Below, in pieces: positions 9,701 to 17,527 of a stretch of 64,000 nucleotides of DNA. Numbering within the stretch: the stretch's first letter is position 1; each line of letters begins with the position of its first letter. The position numbers were made by a program, and so were the translations under genes. Source of the stretch: Mucilaginibacter sp. PAMC 26640 (GTDB lineage: Bacteria; Bacteroidota; Bacteroidia; Sphingobacteriales; Sphingobacteriaceae); contig CP014773.1 of the NCBI GenBank assembly GCA_001596135.1, positions 1,488,001-1,552,000 of the forward strand, read 5' to 3'. Below the pieces are notes generated by a model, which was given only the letters and a program-made list of their open reading frames with translations, was not told the DNA's origin and made no database searches.

Positions 9701-10768
9701 AGTACAACCCTTAAAACAGGCTTTGGCATTGGCTTATACCTGGTAAAAAGCTTCGTGAAGAGCCATGGGGGAGAAATTACTTACGTTAAAAATGCAGAAA
9801 AGGGCACACGGTTCATAGTAGAACTGCCGAAGACCAGCCATGAAGAAGTTCACTTGCCGGCTGAGACGGACCAACCCGCAGAACGCCTTTTTGATGAGCT
9901 GATGGGAGAGATCAAAAATGTACAGCCGGCTGAAGAAGAAGTAACTAATTTTGAACTCCTTATATCAGATCGTCAGTCTGTATTGATTATTGACGATAAT
10001 GTGGATATGCGGGATTATATCATAAAGATCTTTAAAGACCGGTACAAGATCTACGAAGCCGCAAATGCTGAATTGGGACTAGAGCTTGTTAAAAAAATTC
10101 TTCCCGATCTGGTCATCAGTGATATCAGTATGGAAAGTATGTCAGGGATTGATCTGTGTACTATTATGAAAAAAGATTCGTCGCTGAGTCATATCCCGGT
10201 GATACTGATAACCGGTGATCCTAATCTGGAAATACAGCTCAAAGGGATTGAAGTTGGCGCGGTTGATTTTGTAAGCAAACCTTTTGAAAAAGATCTGCTG
10301 CTGGCACGGGTACAGGGAATTCTGAAAGACAGGCGTGAGTTGCAGCGCTATTTTTATAACGAAGTTACGTTAAAATCAAACTCGAGGAATATCTCCGAAA
10401 ATCACAAAGAGTTTCTGTATAAATGTATCAGCATCATCGAAAACTATCTGATAGATCCGCACTTTGATGTAAAAACGATAGCCGATGAAATGGGCATGAG
10501 CTATTCCAGCCTGTTCAAAAAAATTAAGGCCATCAGCGGGCAATCGGTAAACAACTTTGTAAGGTTTGTGCGTTTGCGAAAGGCCGCCGAAATGATGATC
10601 AATACCCATTGCAACGTGAATGAAGCGGCACTAAATTGCGGCTTTAACGATATTAAATATTTCAGGGAGCAGTTTATCAAATTATTCGGTGTAAAGCCTT
10701 CCGAATTTATCAAACAGCACAGGCAGGCTTTTAATAAGACTTACTTGGTGGAGCAGTCTTTCCGATAG
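6704..10768 (+). CDS. Hybrid two-component system sensor/regulator (HTCS)
   Basis: The 1354-residue one-protein signalling system has a signal peptide (about 1-27), two seven-bladed Reg_prop propellers (about 30-640), a Y_Y_Y domain (about 689-765), one membrane span (about 776-797), HisKA with the H-box SHEFRTP and phospho-acceptor His834, HATPase_c (about 940-1050), a receiver domain with phospho-acceptor Asp1140, and an AraC-type DNA-binding domain (about 1250-1345). Such proteins sense oligosaccharides in the periplasm and switch on polysaccharide-use loci. It has its own promoter and faces the same way as the redox genes upstream, which are plausible targets. No SusC/SusD genes are inside the window; they may lie to the left of it. 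Confidence 0.95.
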   Translation: MKILLSGRCIYSLLSAVLLFCNTAFGFQSIQYLGIEQGLSNNAITSIYKDHHGFVWIGTYDGLNKYDGSKITTFRNVWGNAASLSDNHINRIIGVANKIFIGSMKGLVYFDYDNSRFHPVCYSTNKNSGVKKITNNVTALQTDANQNLFIGTDYEGLFIYHKGDKVGRQVAFGNSSKGYSVQSISIGAENTVWLFIRNTGLCRYNQKQNRIEVVNTDLKYANCILADTKRHIWIGTDNGLFSFSSATKTVSASAAINSKLNNDNIIDIKFSKKAELWIGTNGGGVNIVDTLHSSIRYLVSGKINNDHLHSDAVSMIYEDNENRMWIATLRGGVNYLDSKPNPFKLITHDPFNNNSLVNNFVLSFCEDNAQNLWIGTDGGGLSYWDRKANTFTNYVHSAKPSSLRSNFVVSVVEDHDKQVWLALFGGGIDRFDAKANRFVHYDCFNTFTKIQDRSLWKLLVDSHNTLWVGATRGGALYRYNKQADKFELFDEQLTNIHAIYEDKNGTLWGGDYARLIKIDPLGKHHHYINIKNPVRSITEDGYNNLWIGTEGGGLLRYHLPTKSLKRFTQIDGLPGNSLLNVLIDDKDKLWANTFNRLTEYDIGANVFKNYDASDGLQSNQFNFNAALKLRSGELVFGGINGFNIFYPDSIRLPMHQPDLKFTGVYVNNKAVENNTEFTGNQAVVDLKQITLPYNEATLAIDYTAPEYSYPDKLSYAYYLEGWDHGWNDVGKLKTAYYTRLNEGKYTLRVKVTNSSGSWNPRQLTLQITVLPPFYRTWWAYMLYVAFTVSVVYCLWLYRIRQTRLKYEVQIANMNVEREKELNEKKLSFFTNISHEFRTPLTLIINPIKDLLRTENTKNNEELQTIHRNARRLLGLVDHLLLFRKTESENDSLNKVNLNFTKLCNEVYLCFTQQAKIKQIKYHFNFGDCPVYLCADRAKMEIAIFNLISNAIKFTPQGGEINIQLTEQEHKVLLTVEDDGCGIAEGTGERLFDKFYQIKDSTTLKTGFGIGLYLVKSFVKSHGGEITYVKNAEKGTRFIVELPKTSHEEVHLPAETDQPAERLFDELMGEIKNVQPAEEEVTNFELLISDRQSVLIIDDNVDMRDYIIKIFKDRYKIYEAANAELGLELVKKILPDLVISDISMESMSGIDLCTIMKKDSSLSHIPVILITGDPNLEIQLKGIEVGAVDFVSKPFEKDLLLARVQGILKDRRELQRYFYNEVTLKSNSRNISENHKEFLYKCISIIENYLIDPHFDVKTIADEMGMSYSSLFKKIKAISGQSVNNFVRFVRLRKAAEMMINTHCNVNEAALNCGFNDIKYFREQFIKLFGVKPSEFIKQHRQAFNKTYLVEQSFR

Positions 10769-10786
10769 TACTTTTTATTGTAAGGG

Positions 10787-12115
10787 TTATCTATCTGGTA
10801 ATGTTACCAAAACATTAAACGTATGATCCCCGGCAGAAATAGCCATACTCCCGTTGTGCGCGCTGATGATTTGTTTGCAAAGCCACAGCCCGAGCCCTGA
10901 TCCTGCTTGTAACGATTGATTCGCAGTAAATGCGTCGGTTAAGTTATCAGTACGGACTTGTTCTTCAGCTGTTGTGTTTTTAAAAATGATTTCCAGGCCG
11001 GTTCCCTGCTGCTCTATTTCGCAAATGATGATGCTCTGTTTTGGCGCATGTTTTAAGGCGTTTTGCAGTAGGTTTTGCCATACAACCTCCAGTTTATCAC
11101 TATCGCCATCAATATTAAAACTTTGGATATTATTGCCGAAGTGGATAGTAGTTTTGATCTGTTGCCTATCAGCGGCAAAACGGTTCCGTGCGAAAACTTT
11201 AAGCAGTTGATCCGATAAGTCTGTAGATCGCTTGTTGATGATTAAACCTTTGTGTTTAAACTGGCTGATGAGCAAAAACTGCTCTACAATTTGCTGCAGC
11301 CGGTTAATTTCCTGTATCTGACTAGTTAATAATTGTTTATCTGTTTCGCCGCCTTTATTGCTTAAATGCATTTCGGTTTCGGCCTGCAAAATGGCCAAAG
11401 GGGTGCGCAGTTCATGTGATGCAGCAGCAAAAAAGTTGTTTTGCAATTCCTGTTCGTGCGCAATGCGTGCTATCATCGCATTGATAGTTTCGGCTAGCTG
11501 TTGCAATTCGTCGTGGGTTTGCGCCACATCTAAACGCTTATCGAGCTGGTTAGAGTTGATTTGTGTGGCCTGTTTAACAATGGAACGGATGGGGCGCAAT
11601 AACCACCCCGCGGTTAGGTAAGCTGCAATGGAACTAACTAATACACTACCGATAGTGGCGAGCATCATTAACAACGATAAATTGGCTAATTTGCTCATCA
11701 GCGGGAGGTTGGAAACGGTAAGGAACAATTCAACAGGGCGGCCATCAAAATCTTCTTTCTTAATATAAACGCCGTGTTGCCCAAGGCTGTCCACTATGCC
11801 GGTTTGATAGGGTGTCTTAAGTTTTGAAATAATACCCGGGGACTGAAACACGGTAACCAGTTGCCGGGCATTGTTATGATAAAAAACGCGAATTGACTCG
11901 CCGGAATCCGGCAGCGCAATCAAGTCGGGGTTAATCTCGGTTCTGTTGATAATGGTTTGTGCACGGGTATATAGGTATTTGTTATAATTCCCTACATAAG
12001 CGCTCTTAAAGTTTTGATAAACAACCCTGCTAAAAATTACGTTAATAACCATAAACACCAGGCAAAATAGCAAGGTTATTTTAAACTTGAGGCCCTTGTA
12101 AAAATAGCGGTGCAT
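10787..12115 (-). CDS. HAMP-containing sensor histidine kinase
   Basis: The 442-residue EnvZ/CusS-type kinase has two membrane spans (about 13-33 and 148-170) around a periplasmic sensor region. A HAMP linker (about 168-222) follows, then a HisKA domain with His234 in SHELRTP and a HATPase_c domain with a GSGLGLWL G-box near the C-terminus. It begins four bases after the OmpR-type response regulator, so the two form a two-component pair. The stimulus is unknown. The cotranscribed secreted protein upstream (12858-13625) is a candidate target or partner. Confidence 0.93.
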   Translation of the reverse strand: MHRYFYKGLKFKITLLFCLVFMVINVIFSRVVYQNFKSAYVGNYNKYLYTRAQTIINRTEINPDLIALPDSGESIRVFYHNNARQLVTVFQSPGIISKLKTPYQTGIVDSLGQHGVYIKKEDFDGRPVELFLTVSNLPLMSKLANLSLLMMLATIGSVLVSSIAAYLTAGWLLRPIRSIVKQATQINSNQLDKRLDVAQTHDELQQLAETINAMIARIAHEQELQNNFFAAASHELRTPLAILQAETEMHLSNKGGETDKQLLTSQIQEINRLQQIVEQFLLISQFKHKGLIINKRSTDLSDQLLKVFARNRFAADRQQIKTTIHFGNNIQSFNIDGDSDKLEVVWQNLLQNALKHAPKQSIIICEIEQQGTGLEIIFKNTTAEEQVRTDNLTDAFTANQSLQAGSGLGLWLCKQIISAHNGSMAISAGDHTFNVLVTLPDR

Positions 12116-12119
12116 AGCT

Positions 12120-12794
12120 TTAGCTTAGAGATTTTAGAACGTACCCCCTGTTGATCACCGTTTGGATATGCTGATGGGTAAAGCCCTCATTTATCTTTTT
12201 ACGCAGCTGGTATAAATGCACTTCAATAACATTACTGCCAGGGTCAAAGCTCATGTTCCACACCTTATCCAAAAGCTGTGCCTTGGTAATAACTTTATCA
12301 GCATTCAGCATCAAATGCTCCAGTAGTAAAAATTCGCGGTTACTCAGGTTAATGTCTTTATCCTGCCGTTTCACCTGGCGGGTATGCAGGTTTATTTCCA
12401 GGTCGTTTACTTTTATAGTTGCATTGCTTTTTGGCGTTTGCTGCCGTTGCAAAACCCTTACCCGTGCAAGTAACTCCTGCATTTCAAAAGGCTTTTTAAG
12501 GTAGTCATTAGCGCCGGCATCCAGCCCCTTAATAATTTGGTCCGTACTGCCTAAAGCGCTGATGATAATTACCGGCACATGGTTATCAAAAGCCCTCAGA
12601 TTTTTTAGTACATCAAACCCATTTTGCGATGGCAGCATCAAATCCAGCAATATAAGGTCGTAACTATTAACCATGGCACTTTGCAACCCTGCTGTTCCGT
12701 CGGCTTCATGGTCTGTTACATATCCGGCCTGCTCCAGCGCCATCTTTATAAATCCGGCCAGTTTTAGCTCATCTTCTATCAGTAGTATCTTCAT
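12120..12794 (-). CDS. OmpR/PhoB-family response regulator
   Basis: This 224-residue regulator has an N-terminal receiver domain with the acidic pair E7/D8, phospho-acceptor Asp51 in LLDLMLP and Lys101 in KKPF. The C-terminal winged-helix DNA-binding domain (about 125-222) ends with a typical INRGYVLK turn. It is the partner of the histidine kinase that begins four bases downstream. The arrangement resembles CusR/CusS or PfeR-type metal and envelope-stress systems, but the sequence does not show what is sensed. Confidence 0.93.
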   Translation of the reverse strand: MKILLIEDELKLAGFIKMALEQAGYVTDHEADGTAGLQSAMVNSYDLILLDLMLPSQNGFDVLKNLRAFDNHVPVIIISALGSTDQIIKGLDAGANDYLKKPFEMQELLARVRVLQRQQTPKSNATIKVNDLEINLHTRQVKRQDKDINLSNREFLLLEHLMLNADKVITKAQLLDKVWNMSFDPGSNVIEVHLYQLRKKINEGFTHQHIQTVINRGYVLKSLS

Positions 12795-12820
12795 GTAAAA
12801 ATAATGGCGGTATTATGCAA

Positions 12821-12858
12821 TGCGCTACAAACGGTAAACGTTTGCAGCGCATTTTTTT
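12821..12858. terminator. Hairpin with T tract on the plus strand, between two minus-strand genes
   Basis: A 13-base stem with one mismatch (12821-12833 with 12839-12851, loop GTAAA) is followed on the plus strand by nine T. Read on the minus strand, the direction of both flanking genes, the hairpin directly follows the stop of the 12858 gene but has only a poor U tail. It may therefore be a partial terminator or 3'-end stabiliser for that gene, or a stop for antisense transcription. Confidence 0.5.
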
Positions 12859-13625
12859 TATCTAACTAAATAGGCCTGGCCGTTAATGGTAAGGATCTGC
12901 GCCCTTATCATTTTTACACTTTGGCTATATACCACGCCCTCCCTTTTTGGCTCTGCAAAACCGTTTACAGTTATTTTTTCGCCTGGTTTTAATTGGGCTG
13001 ATAATTGCCGGGCAATGTGCGGTGGTATGCCAATCCGTTCTCCGGATGACAAAGTAAAACCATTGACGTCTTTACGCGGAGAATAATTTAGCTCCTTTAC
13101 AGTAGCCGTAATGCTTTTTTGTTCCTGGGTGCCGGGTACAGGTGGTGCAACTGGAGGGGTATCAGTTATGGTACTGCCATTTACATCCATTCTTACCAGG
13201 CGGAATTCTTTTTTTCCTTCCGGATCGGTGCGGTCAAACCCCGTTACGGTAATTGCGGAGCCATTTTTTGCCTTGCCGAGGATCTGTTCGCCCAGGTGCG
13301 GCGGAAACATAACTGTAACATTCCCGGTGTTTGTTTTAACCAGCAGGCTGTTATACTCAAACCGGTCGTTCGCAACCGGGTTCAATACGGTGCCTTTAAT
13401 CGCGGTTAATTTAATGGCTTCGTCTTTTGGTCCCCGGTCTTCTCCGGGCCTACTGTCATCACCAGGCCGTTTGCCTGTTTTTGGCGGGCGTGGTGGCGGC
13501 GGCGGGCCGCCTGCCAGCATTGCTGGCGGGCCCTGTGCAGGGGCCGGAGGTTGTGGTAATTGCTGTGCGTTTACTGCGTAGGTGCCGGTTAACAACAACG
13601 ATGTCAGCCAAACTTTATTCATGTG
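12858..13625 (-). CDS. Secreted proline-rich protein with duplicated OB-like (DUF5666-type) domains
   Basis: I chose the Met at 13619-13625 region (the second or fourth codon of the longest frame); ATG 13634 is also possible. A signal peptide ends near the AVNAQQ motif. A Pro/Gly-rich linker (residues about 25-65) is followed by two copies of a roughly 55-residue domain. The copies share the pattern PPHLGEQILG..GSAITVTGF and PPHIARQLSA..GEKITVNGF, so the gene shows internal duplication. The fold is probably a small beta-barrel of the DUF5666 kind; the function is unknown. It lies 63 bases upstream of the response regulator on the same strand, which suggests the two-component pair controls or is expressed with it. 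GC-rich codons in the linker explain long open frames on the opposite strand. Confidence 0.75.
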   Translation of the reverse strand, partial: HMNKVWLTSLLLTGTYAVNAQQLPQPPAPAQGPPAMLAGGPPPPPRPPKTGKRPGDDSRPGEDRGPKDEAIKLTAIKGTVLNPVANDRFEYNSLLVKTNTGNVTVMFPPHLGEQILGKAKNGSAITVTGFDRTDPEGKKEFRLVRMDVNGSTITDTPPVAPPVPGTQEQKSITATVKELNYSPRKDVNGFTLSSGERIGIPPHIARQLSAQLKPGEKITVNGFAEPKREGVVYSQSVKMIRAQILTINGQAYLVR

Positions 13626-13793
13626 ATTCTTCATGTGTTTTTTAATTATTTAATACTTCAAAAGTACCGGCACCTGATAAGCTGCGGATGAATGCCAAAT
13701 TAATTTTTCTTCATTTCGCGGCTGCAACCTAAACATTTATTTATGCCTTTGGTTGTCCTCTCAAATAATTTGATAAATAATATTAAAGTTGTT

Positions 13794-15050
13794 ATGAGTA
13801 AAGCCCCCCTCAAAAAACACAGCCTGAATTGCCTTAACTGGCTCAATTTTTCGGCGGCAGATGTAGCCACCGGTCTTGGCCCATTTTTGGCTGTTTATCT
13901 TGCATCTAATCTGCATTGGAATCCTTCTCAAATTGGCATAGCCATAGGTGCCATGAGTTTTGCCACCGTTATTGCCCAATCTCCCGCCGGCTGGCTTTGC
14001 GATGTGAGTAATAAAAAGCGGCTCGGAATTGTGGTGGTGTCTGTTACTATCGGCGTTGCAGGATTTTGTATGTTGTTTTTCCCCAATTTTTATGCGGTGA
14101 TAGCCTGCCAGATCGCAATAGGGGTATCAGCTGCGTTTTTTGGCCCGGTACTCATCGCATTGGCTATGGGCATAGCAGGGCGCAGCAGTTTCGACACCAC
14201 TATTAGCAAGAACCAAACTTTTAATCACGCAGGTAACGTGGTATCGGCCATTTTAATTGGTGTGCTGGGAAAGCTTACCCACAATGCCGGCATTTTTTAT
14301 GGCCTGGCCATTTTCTGTTTGATGAGCATCGTGTTTTCGCTCTCCATCAGAGAAGAAGACATCGACCATGACGCTGCAAGTTCGGCGGATGAAAAAGCAG
14401 GTGAAAAATCGAAAAAAGAAACCTCGGTTTTAGACCTGCTGAAAAACAAGGGTTTTCTCATCCTACTGTTTTCTGCTGTGCTGTTCCACTTTGCCAATGC
14501 GGCCATGTTGCCGCTGGTAGGGCAGGAGCTTGGTAAAGCGCGTACCTCCAACGCATCGCTGTACATGTCGGCTTGTATTGTGCTGGCACAGCTGGTAATG
14601 GTGCCAATGTCTTTTATGAGCGGTAAATGGGCAGCAAATGGCCGTAAAAAGCTCATGATGATCGCTTTCTTTATTCTGCCTATCAGGGGTATTCTTTATA
14701 CATTCGCCAAAGGTGCGGTTTACCTGGTAAGTATCCAGGTACTGGATGGCCTTGCCGGCGGAATCTTTAGTGTAGTATCGATCCTCATCGTGTCCGATCT
14801 GTTTTACGGTACCGGGAAAGATAACTTTGCACAGGGAATATTGGCTGCAGCAGTAGGATTAGGGGCATCACTAAGCAATGTGATCAGCGGTTATATTGTT
14901 AAGGCCAGCGGCTTTAATTATGGCTTCTATATGTTGTCGGCCATTGCGCTGGTGGCCTTTATTGTTTTTTGGACGATGATGCCCGAAACCGTTGCTTCTG
15001 CCGGTGAGAGCCCGGAAATAAAAGATGCTAAATTAAAAATAGCCGGATAG
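13794..15050 (+). CDS. MFS transporter, first gene of an ArsB-containing operon
   Basis: The 418-residue protein has about 12 hydrophobic segments. The start was set at ATG 13794 because the 17 residues upstream of it in the frame are not family-like. A cytoplasmic central loop rich in charge (about residues 195-225) divides two six-helix halves, and a DVSNKKRLG segment after helix 2 resembles the MFS signature loop. The N-terminal LNWLNFSAADVATGLGPF segment belongs to a subfamily I know only as uncharacterised permeases. It ends one base before the phosphoesterase gene and is followed by an ArsB-type permease. Substrate is unknown; it is not a recognisable ArsJ. Confidence 0.85.
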   Translation: MSKAPLKKHSLNCLNWLNFSAADVATGLGPFLAVYLASNLHWNPSQIGIAIGAMSFATVIAQSPAGWLCDVSNKKRLGIVVVSVTIGVAGFCMLFFPNFYAVIACQIAIGVSAAFFGPVLIALAMGIAGRSSFDTTISKNQTFNHAGNVVSAILIGVLGKLTHNAGIFYGLAIFCLMSIVFSLSIREEDIDHDAASSADEKAGEKSKKETSVLDLLKNKGFLILLFSAVLFHFANAAMLPLVGQELGKARTSNASLYMSACIVLAQLVMVPMSFMSGKWAANGRKKLMMIAFFILPIRGILYTFAKGAVYLVSIQVLDGLAGGIFSVVSILIVSDLFYGTGKDNFAQGILAAAVGLGASLSNVISGYIVKASGFNYGFYMLSAIALVAFIVFWTMMPETVASAGESPEIKDAKLKIAG

Positions 15051-15051
15051 C

Positions 15052-16167
15052 ATGAACCATACACCAATGCTATATGCGCATATTGGCGATTTGCATATCA
15101 CCAATGCCCGGGAACAAAACTATATCGATTTTTTATCCATTGTTGCCCAAATTGAAACGGAATGCCGTACAAGGCTCGATTTTGTTTATTTACCGGGCGA
15201 TAACGCAGATAACGGATTACTAGCTCAATATAATTTGGTTGACACCGCTTTGAAAATGCTGAGCGCACCTGTGTACGTAATTACTGGCGACCATGATATG
15301 GAGCAAGGCAGCCTGGCTAATTTTTATACGATGCGGCATGCACGGCAACTGCCTGCAGCGGCGAATATAAAAGGGCTGCATTGTTTATTTTTAGATGTGA
15401 GTGGCCCCGGCACGGGCGGCCCCGATTTCAGGCTTGGCCGGCAACAGCTGGATTGGGTGATTGCCGAATTGGCGGACGCCAAAAGCCTGGAACAACGCTC
15501 TGTGATTTTTACGCATACCTATCCGGCAGATTTAAAAGATCAGCAGGAAATGCAGGTCCTCAACACGCTGATTGCGGACAATCGAGTAGTACTTGTTGAT
15601 ATGGGCCATACCCATTATAACGACTTAGCTAATAACGGGCAAACCATTTTTGCAGCTACCCGCTCCAGCGGGCAAATTGAAGAGGGGCCGGTTGGCTACT
15701 CCTTAGTTTCGGTGGACAAGGGGGTGGTAAGCTGGCGGTTTAAGCCCTTGCATGACGCTTTCCCCTTTGTATTGATCACCTCGCCCGCTGATTATCGTTT
15801 ACAGCCCGATGAAGTGCCACACTTGGATGGGTGGATAGAGATCCGTGCGGTAGTTTTTGGCGGCCGGGCAGTGCATCATGTGAAATGCAGTGCCGACGGC
15901 CAAACCTGGGTGGCAATGACGCTAGGTCATGATCAGATCACTTGGTCGGTGCAAATAAATGCTGATCCGGCCCGTAGCCTAACGGTGATGGCAACCGATG
16001 AAACCGGCAGGCCGGGAATGCACAGCATCGACCTTAAAGCTCCCGCGGGATATCAGCCGGTAAGGGTTGCCGAAGGAAGCGATGGCGATAGCATTGGTGC
16101 ATGGCCACAAAATGGTTTGTTTGGCACGCAACTGGGGCCAAACAGAAACGGTAAACCCTCCTCATAA
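15052..16167 (+). CDS. Calcineurin-like metallophosphoesterase with C-terminal beta domain
   Basis: The 371-residue protein carries the full metallophosphoesterase motif set: G-D13-L-H15 in HIGDLHI, GDNAD, GDHD in place of the common GNHD, FTHTYP and GHTH. These predict a two-metal phosphodiesterase or phosphatase. The C-terminal ~110 residues form a beta-rich region (EIRAVVFGG..VHHVKCSADGQTW) that resembles an Ig-like/Mo-co-dimerisation fold. No signal peptide is visible, so it is probably cytoplasmic. It sits between two transporter genes with gaps of 1 and 17 bases. That placement suggests it acts on the molecule the transporters carry; this is inference. Confidence 0.85.
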   Translation: MNHTPMLYAHIGDLHITNAREQNYIDFLSIVAQIETECRTRLDFVYLPGDNADNGLLAQYNLVDTALKMLSAPVYVITGDHDMEQGSLANFYTMRHARQLPAAANIKGLHCLFLDVSGPGTGGPDFRLGRQQLDWVIAELADAKSLEQRSVIFTHTYPADLKDQQEMQVLNTLIADNRVVLVDMGHTHYNDLANNGQTIFAATRSSGQIEEGPVGYSLVSVDKGVVSWRFKPLHDAFPFVLITSPADYRLQPDEVPHLDGWIEIRAVVFGGRAVHHVKCSADGQTWVAMTLGHDQITWSVQINADPARSLTVMATDETGRPGMHSIDLKAPAGYQPVRVAEGSDGDSIGAWPQNGLFGTQLGPNRNGKPSS

Positions 16168-16184
16168 ATTTTGAACGACAACAC

Positions 16185-17429
16185 ATGACAAATATCTATA
16201 TCTGGATCATTTCTTTTTTAGCCATTGCCGGAGTGATCATCCGCCCGTTTAAAGTAGCCGAGGTGATCTGGGCTGTGTCGGGAGCATTAGTTTTATTGCT
16301 GTTCGGCTTTATCAATTTGAACGACGGATTTGCAGGCATCGCAAAAGGCACCGATGTTTACCTGTTTTTAACCGGCATGATGCTACTGGCAGAAACCGCC
16401 CGCAATGAAAAATTATTCGACTGGCTGGCTGCCCATGCTACCCAAATGGCTAAAGGTTCTCCCAAACGTTTGTTTTTTTTGATTTACCTGGTAGGCGTAA
16501 TTGTTACCACCTTCCTGTCAAACGATGCCACTGCCGTAGTGCTTACGCCCGCTGTTGCCGCAGCCGTGAAAGCAGCAAAGGTAAAGAACCCGTTACCTTA
16601 TCTTTTTATCTGCGCTTTTATAGCCAACGCGGCTTCGTTTGTGCTACCGATATCTAACCCGGCTAACCTCGTGATCTACGGCAACCACATGCCTGCCTTA
16701 CTGGTTTGGATGTCGCATTATTTGGTTCCATCAGTAGTATCCATCGTAGTTACTTATTTGGTCTTATTTGCTACACAGCGGGATCAACTGAAGGAGGATA
16801 TCGAAACCAATATCAGGCTGCCTCAATTATCGCAGGGGGGTAAAACGGCGCTTATCGGCATCGGCGCAACTGCCATTATCTTACTCGTGTCGTCGGCTTT
16901 GGATATACAGCTTGGTTTACCAACCGCTATTACCGGCGTGCTCACCTCTGCTATAGTGCTATTGATGGCAAGAAAAAGCCCTTGGGAGGTAATTAAAGGG
17001 GTGTCCTGGGCTGTGCTGCCGCTGGTTGCAGGTCTGTTTGTGATTGTAGAGGCCCTGAACAAAACCGGGTTGACCGAACATCTCGCCGGGTTGCTGCAGC
17101 AAAGTGCTGCTGAGAATGTAAACTATGCCACCTGGTACGCCGGACTAAGCACCGCTTTTGCCTGTAATTTAATGAATAACCTGCCGGCGGGATTAATTGC
17201 CGGTAACGTGATCCAAATTGGGCATGTGCCGGAAATGGTGAAAAGTGCGGTACTCATCGGCATCGATCTTGGTCCCAACTTGTCGCTCACCGGCTCACTG
17301 GCCACTATTTTATGGTTGGTAGCGCTCCGCCGCGAAGGCCAGGAAGTAAGTGCCTGGGCATTTTTAAAATTGGGTGCGGTAGTGATGACAGTAACGCTGC
17401 TGGCGGTGCTGGGTTCGTTGTTTATTTAA
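16185..17429 (+). CDS. ArsB/NhaD-superfamily ion permease
   Basis: The 414-residue membrane protein has about 11-12 spans. The family's conserved blocks are present: LSNDATAVVLTPAV near residue 107, SFVLPISNPANLVIYG near 155, and a second half with FACNLMNNLPAG near 320. Characterised relatives export arsenite or antimonite or exchange Na+/H+. No arsR, arsC, arsA or arsM lies nearby, so arsenic resistance is not shown. It closes a three-gene operon with the MFS and phosphoesterase genes. I therefore do not assign the symbol arsB. Confidence 0.85.
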   Translation: MTNIYIWIISFLAIAGVIIRPFKVAEVIWAVSGALVLLLFGFINLNDGFAGIAKGTDVYLFLTGMMLLAETARNEKLFDWLAAHATQMAKGSPKRLFFLIYLVGVIVTTFLSNDATAVVLTPAVAAAVKAAKVKNPLPYLFICAFIANAASFVLPISNPANLVIYGNHMPALLVWMSHYLVPSVVSIVVTYLVLFATQRDQLKEDIETNIRLPQLSQGGKTALIGIGATAIILLVSSALDIQLGLPTAITGVLTSAIVLLMARKSPWEVIKGVSWAVLPLVAGLFVIVEALNKTGLTEHLAGLLQQSAAENVNYATWYAGLSTAFACNLMNNLPAGLIAGNVIQIGHVPEMVKSAVLIGIDLGPNLSLTGSLATILWLVALRREGQEVSAWAFLKLGAVVMTVTLLAVLGSLFI

Positions 17430-17527
17430 ACAATTGCTATTGATCACAGTTTACCCAATCGGCATTTTGAAAATAGGGTGATTAAACGAAGTTGATTTTA
17501 GTACCTCGATAATTATTCAGGTCCCGC

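Noticed and set aside
13111..13581. 156-codon plus-strand frame opposite the Pro-rich secreted protein
   Set aside because: It is the mirror of Pro/Gly-rich codons in the real minus-strand gene, which has a signal peptide and a duplicated domain.
16185..17429. Arsenic resistance operon
   Set aside because: Only an ArsB/NhaD-type permease is present. No arsR, arsC, arsA or arsM can be seen, and the MFS gene does not look like arsJ.
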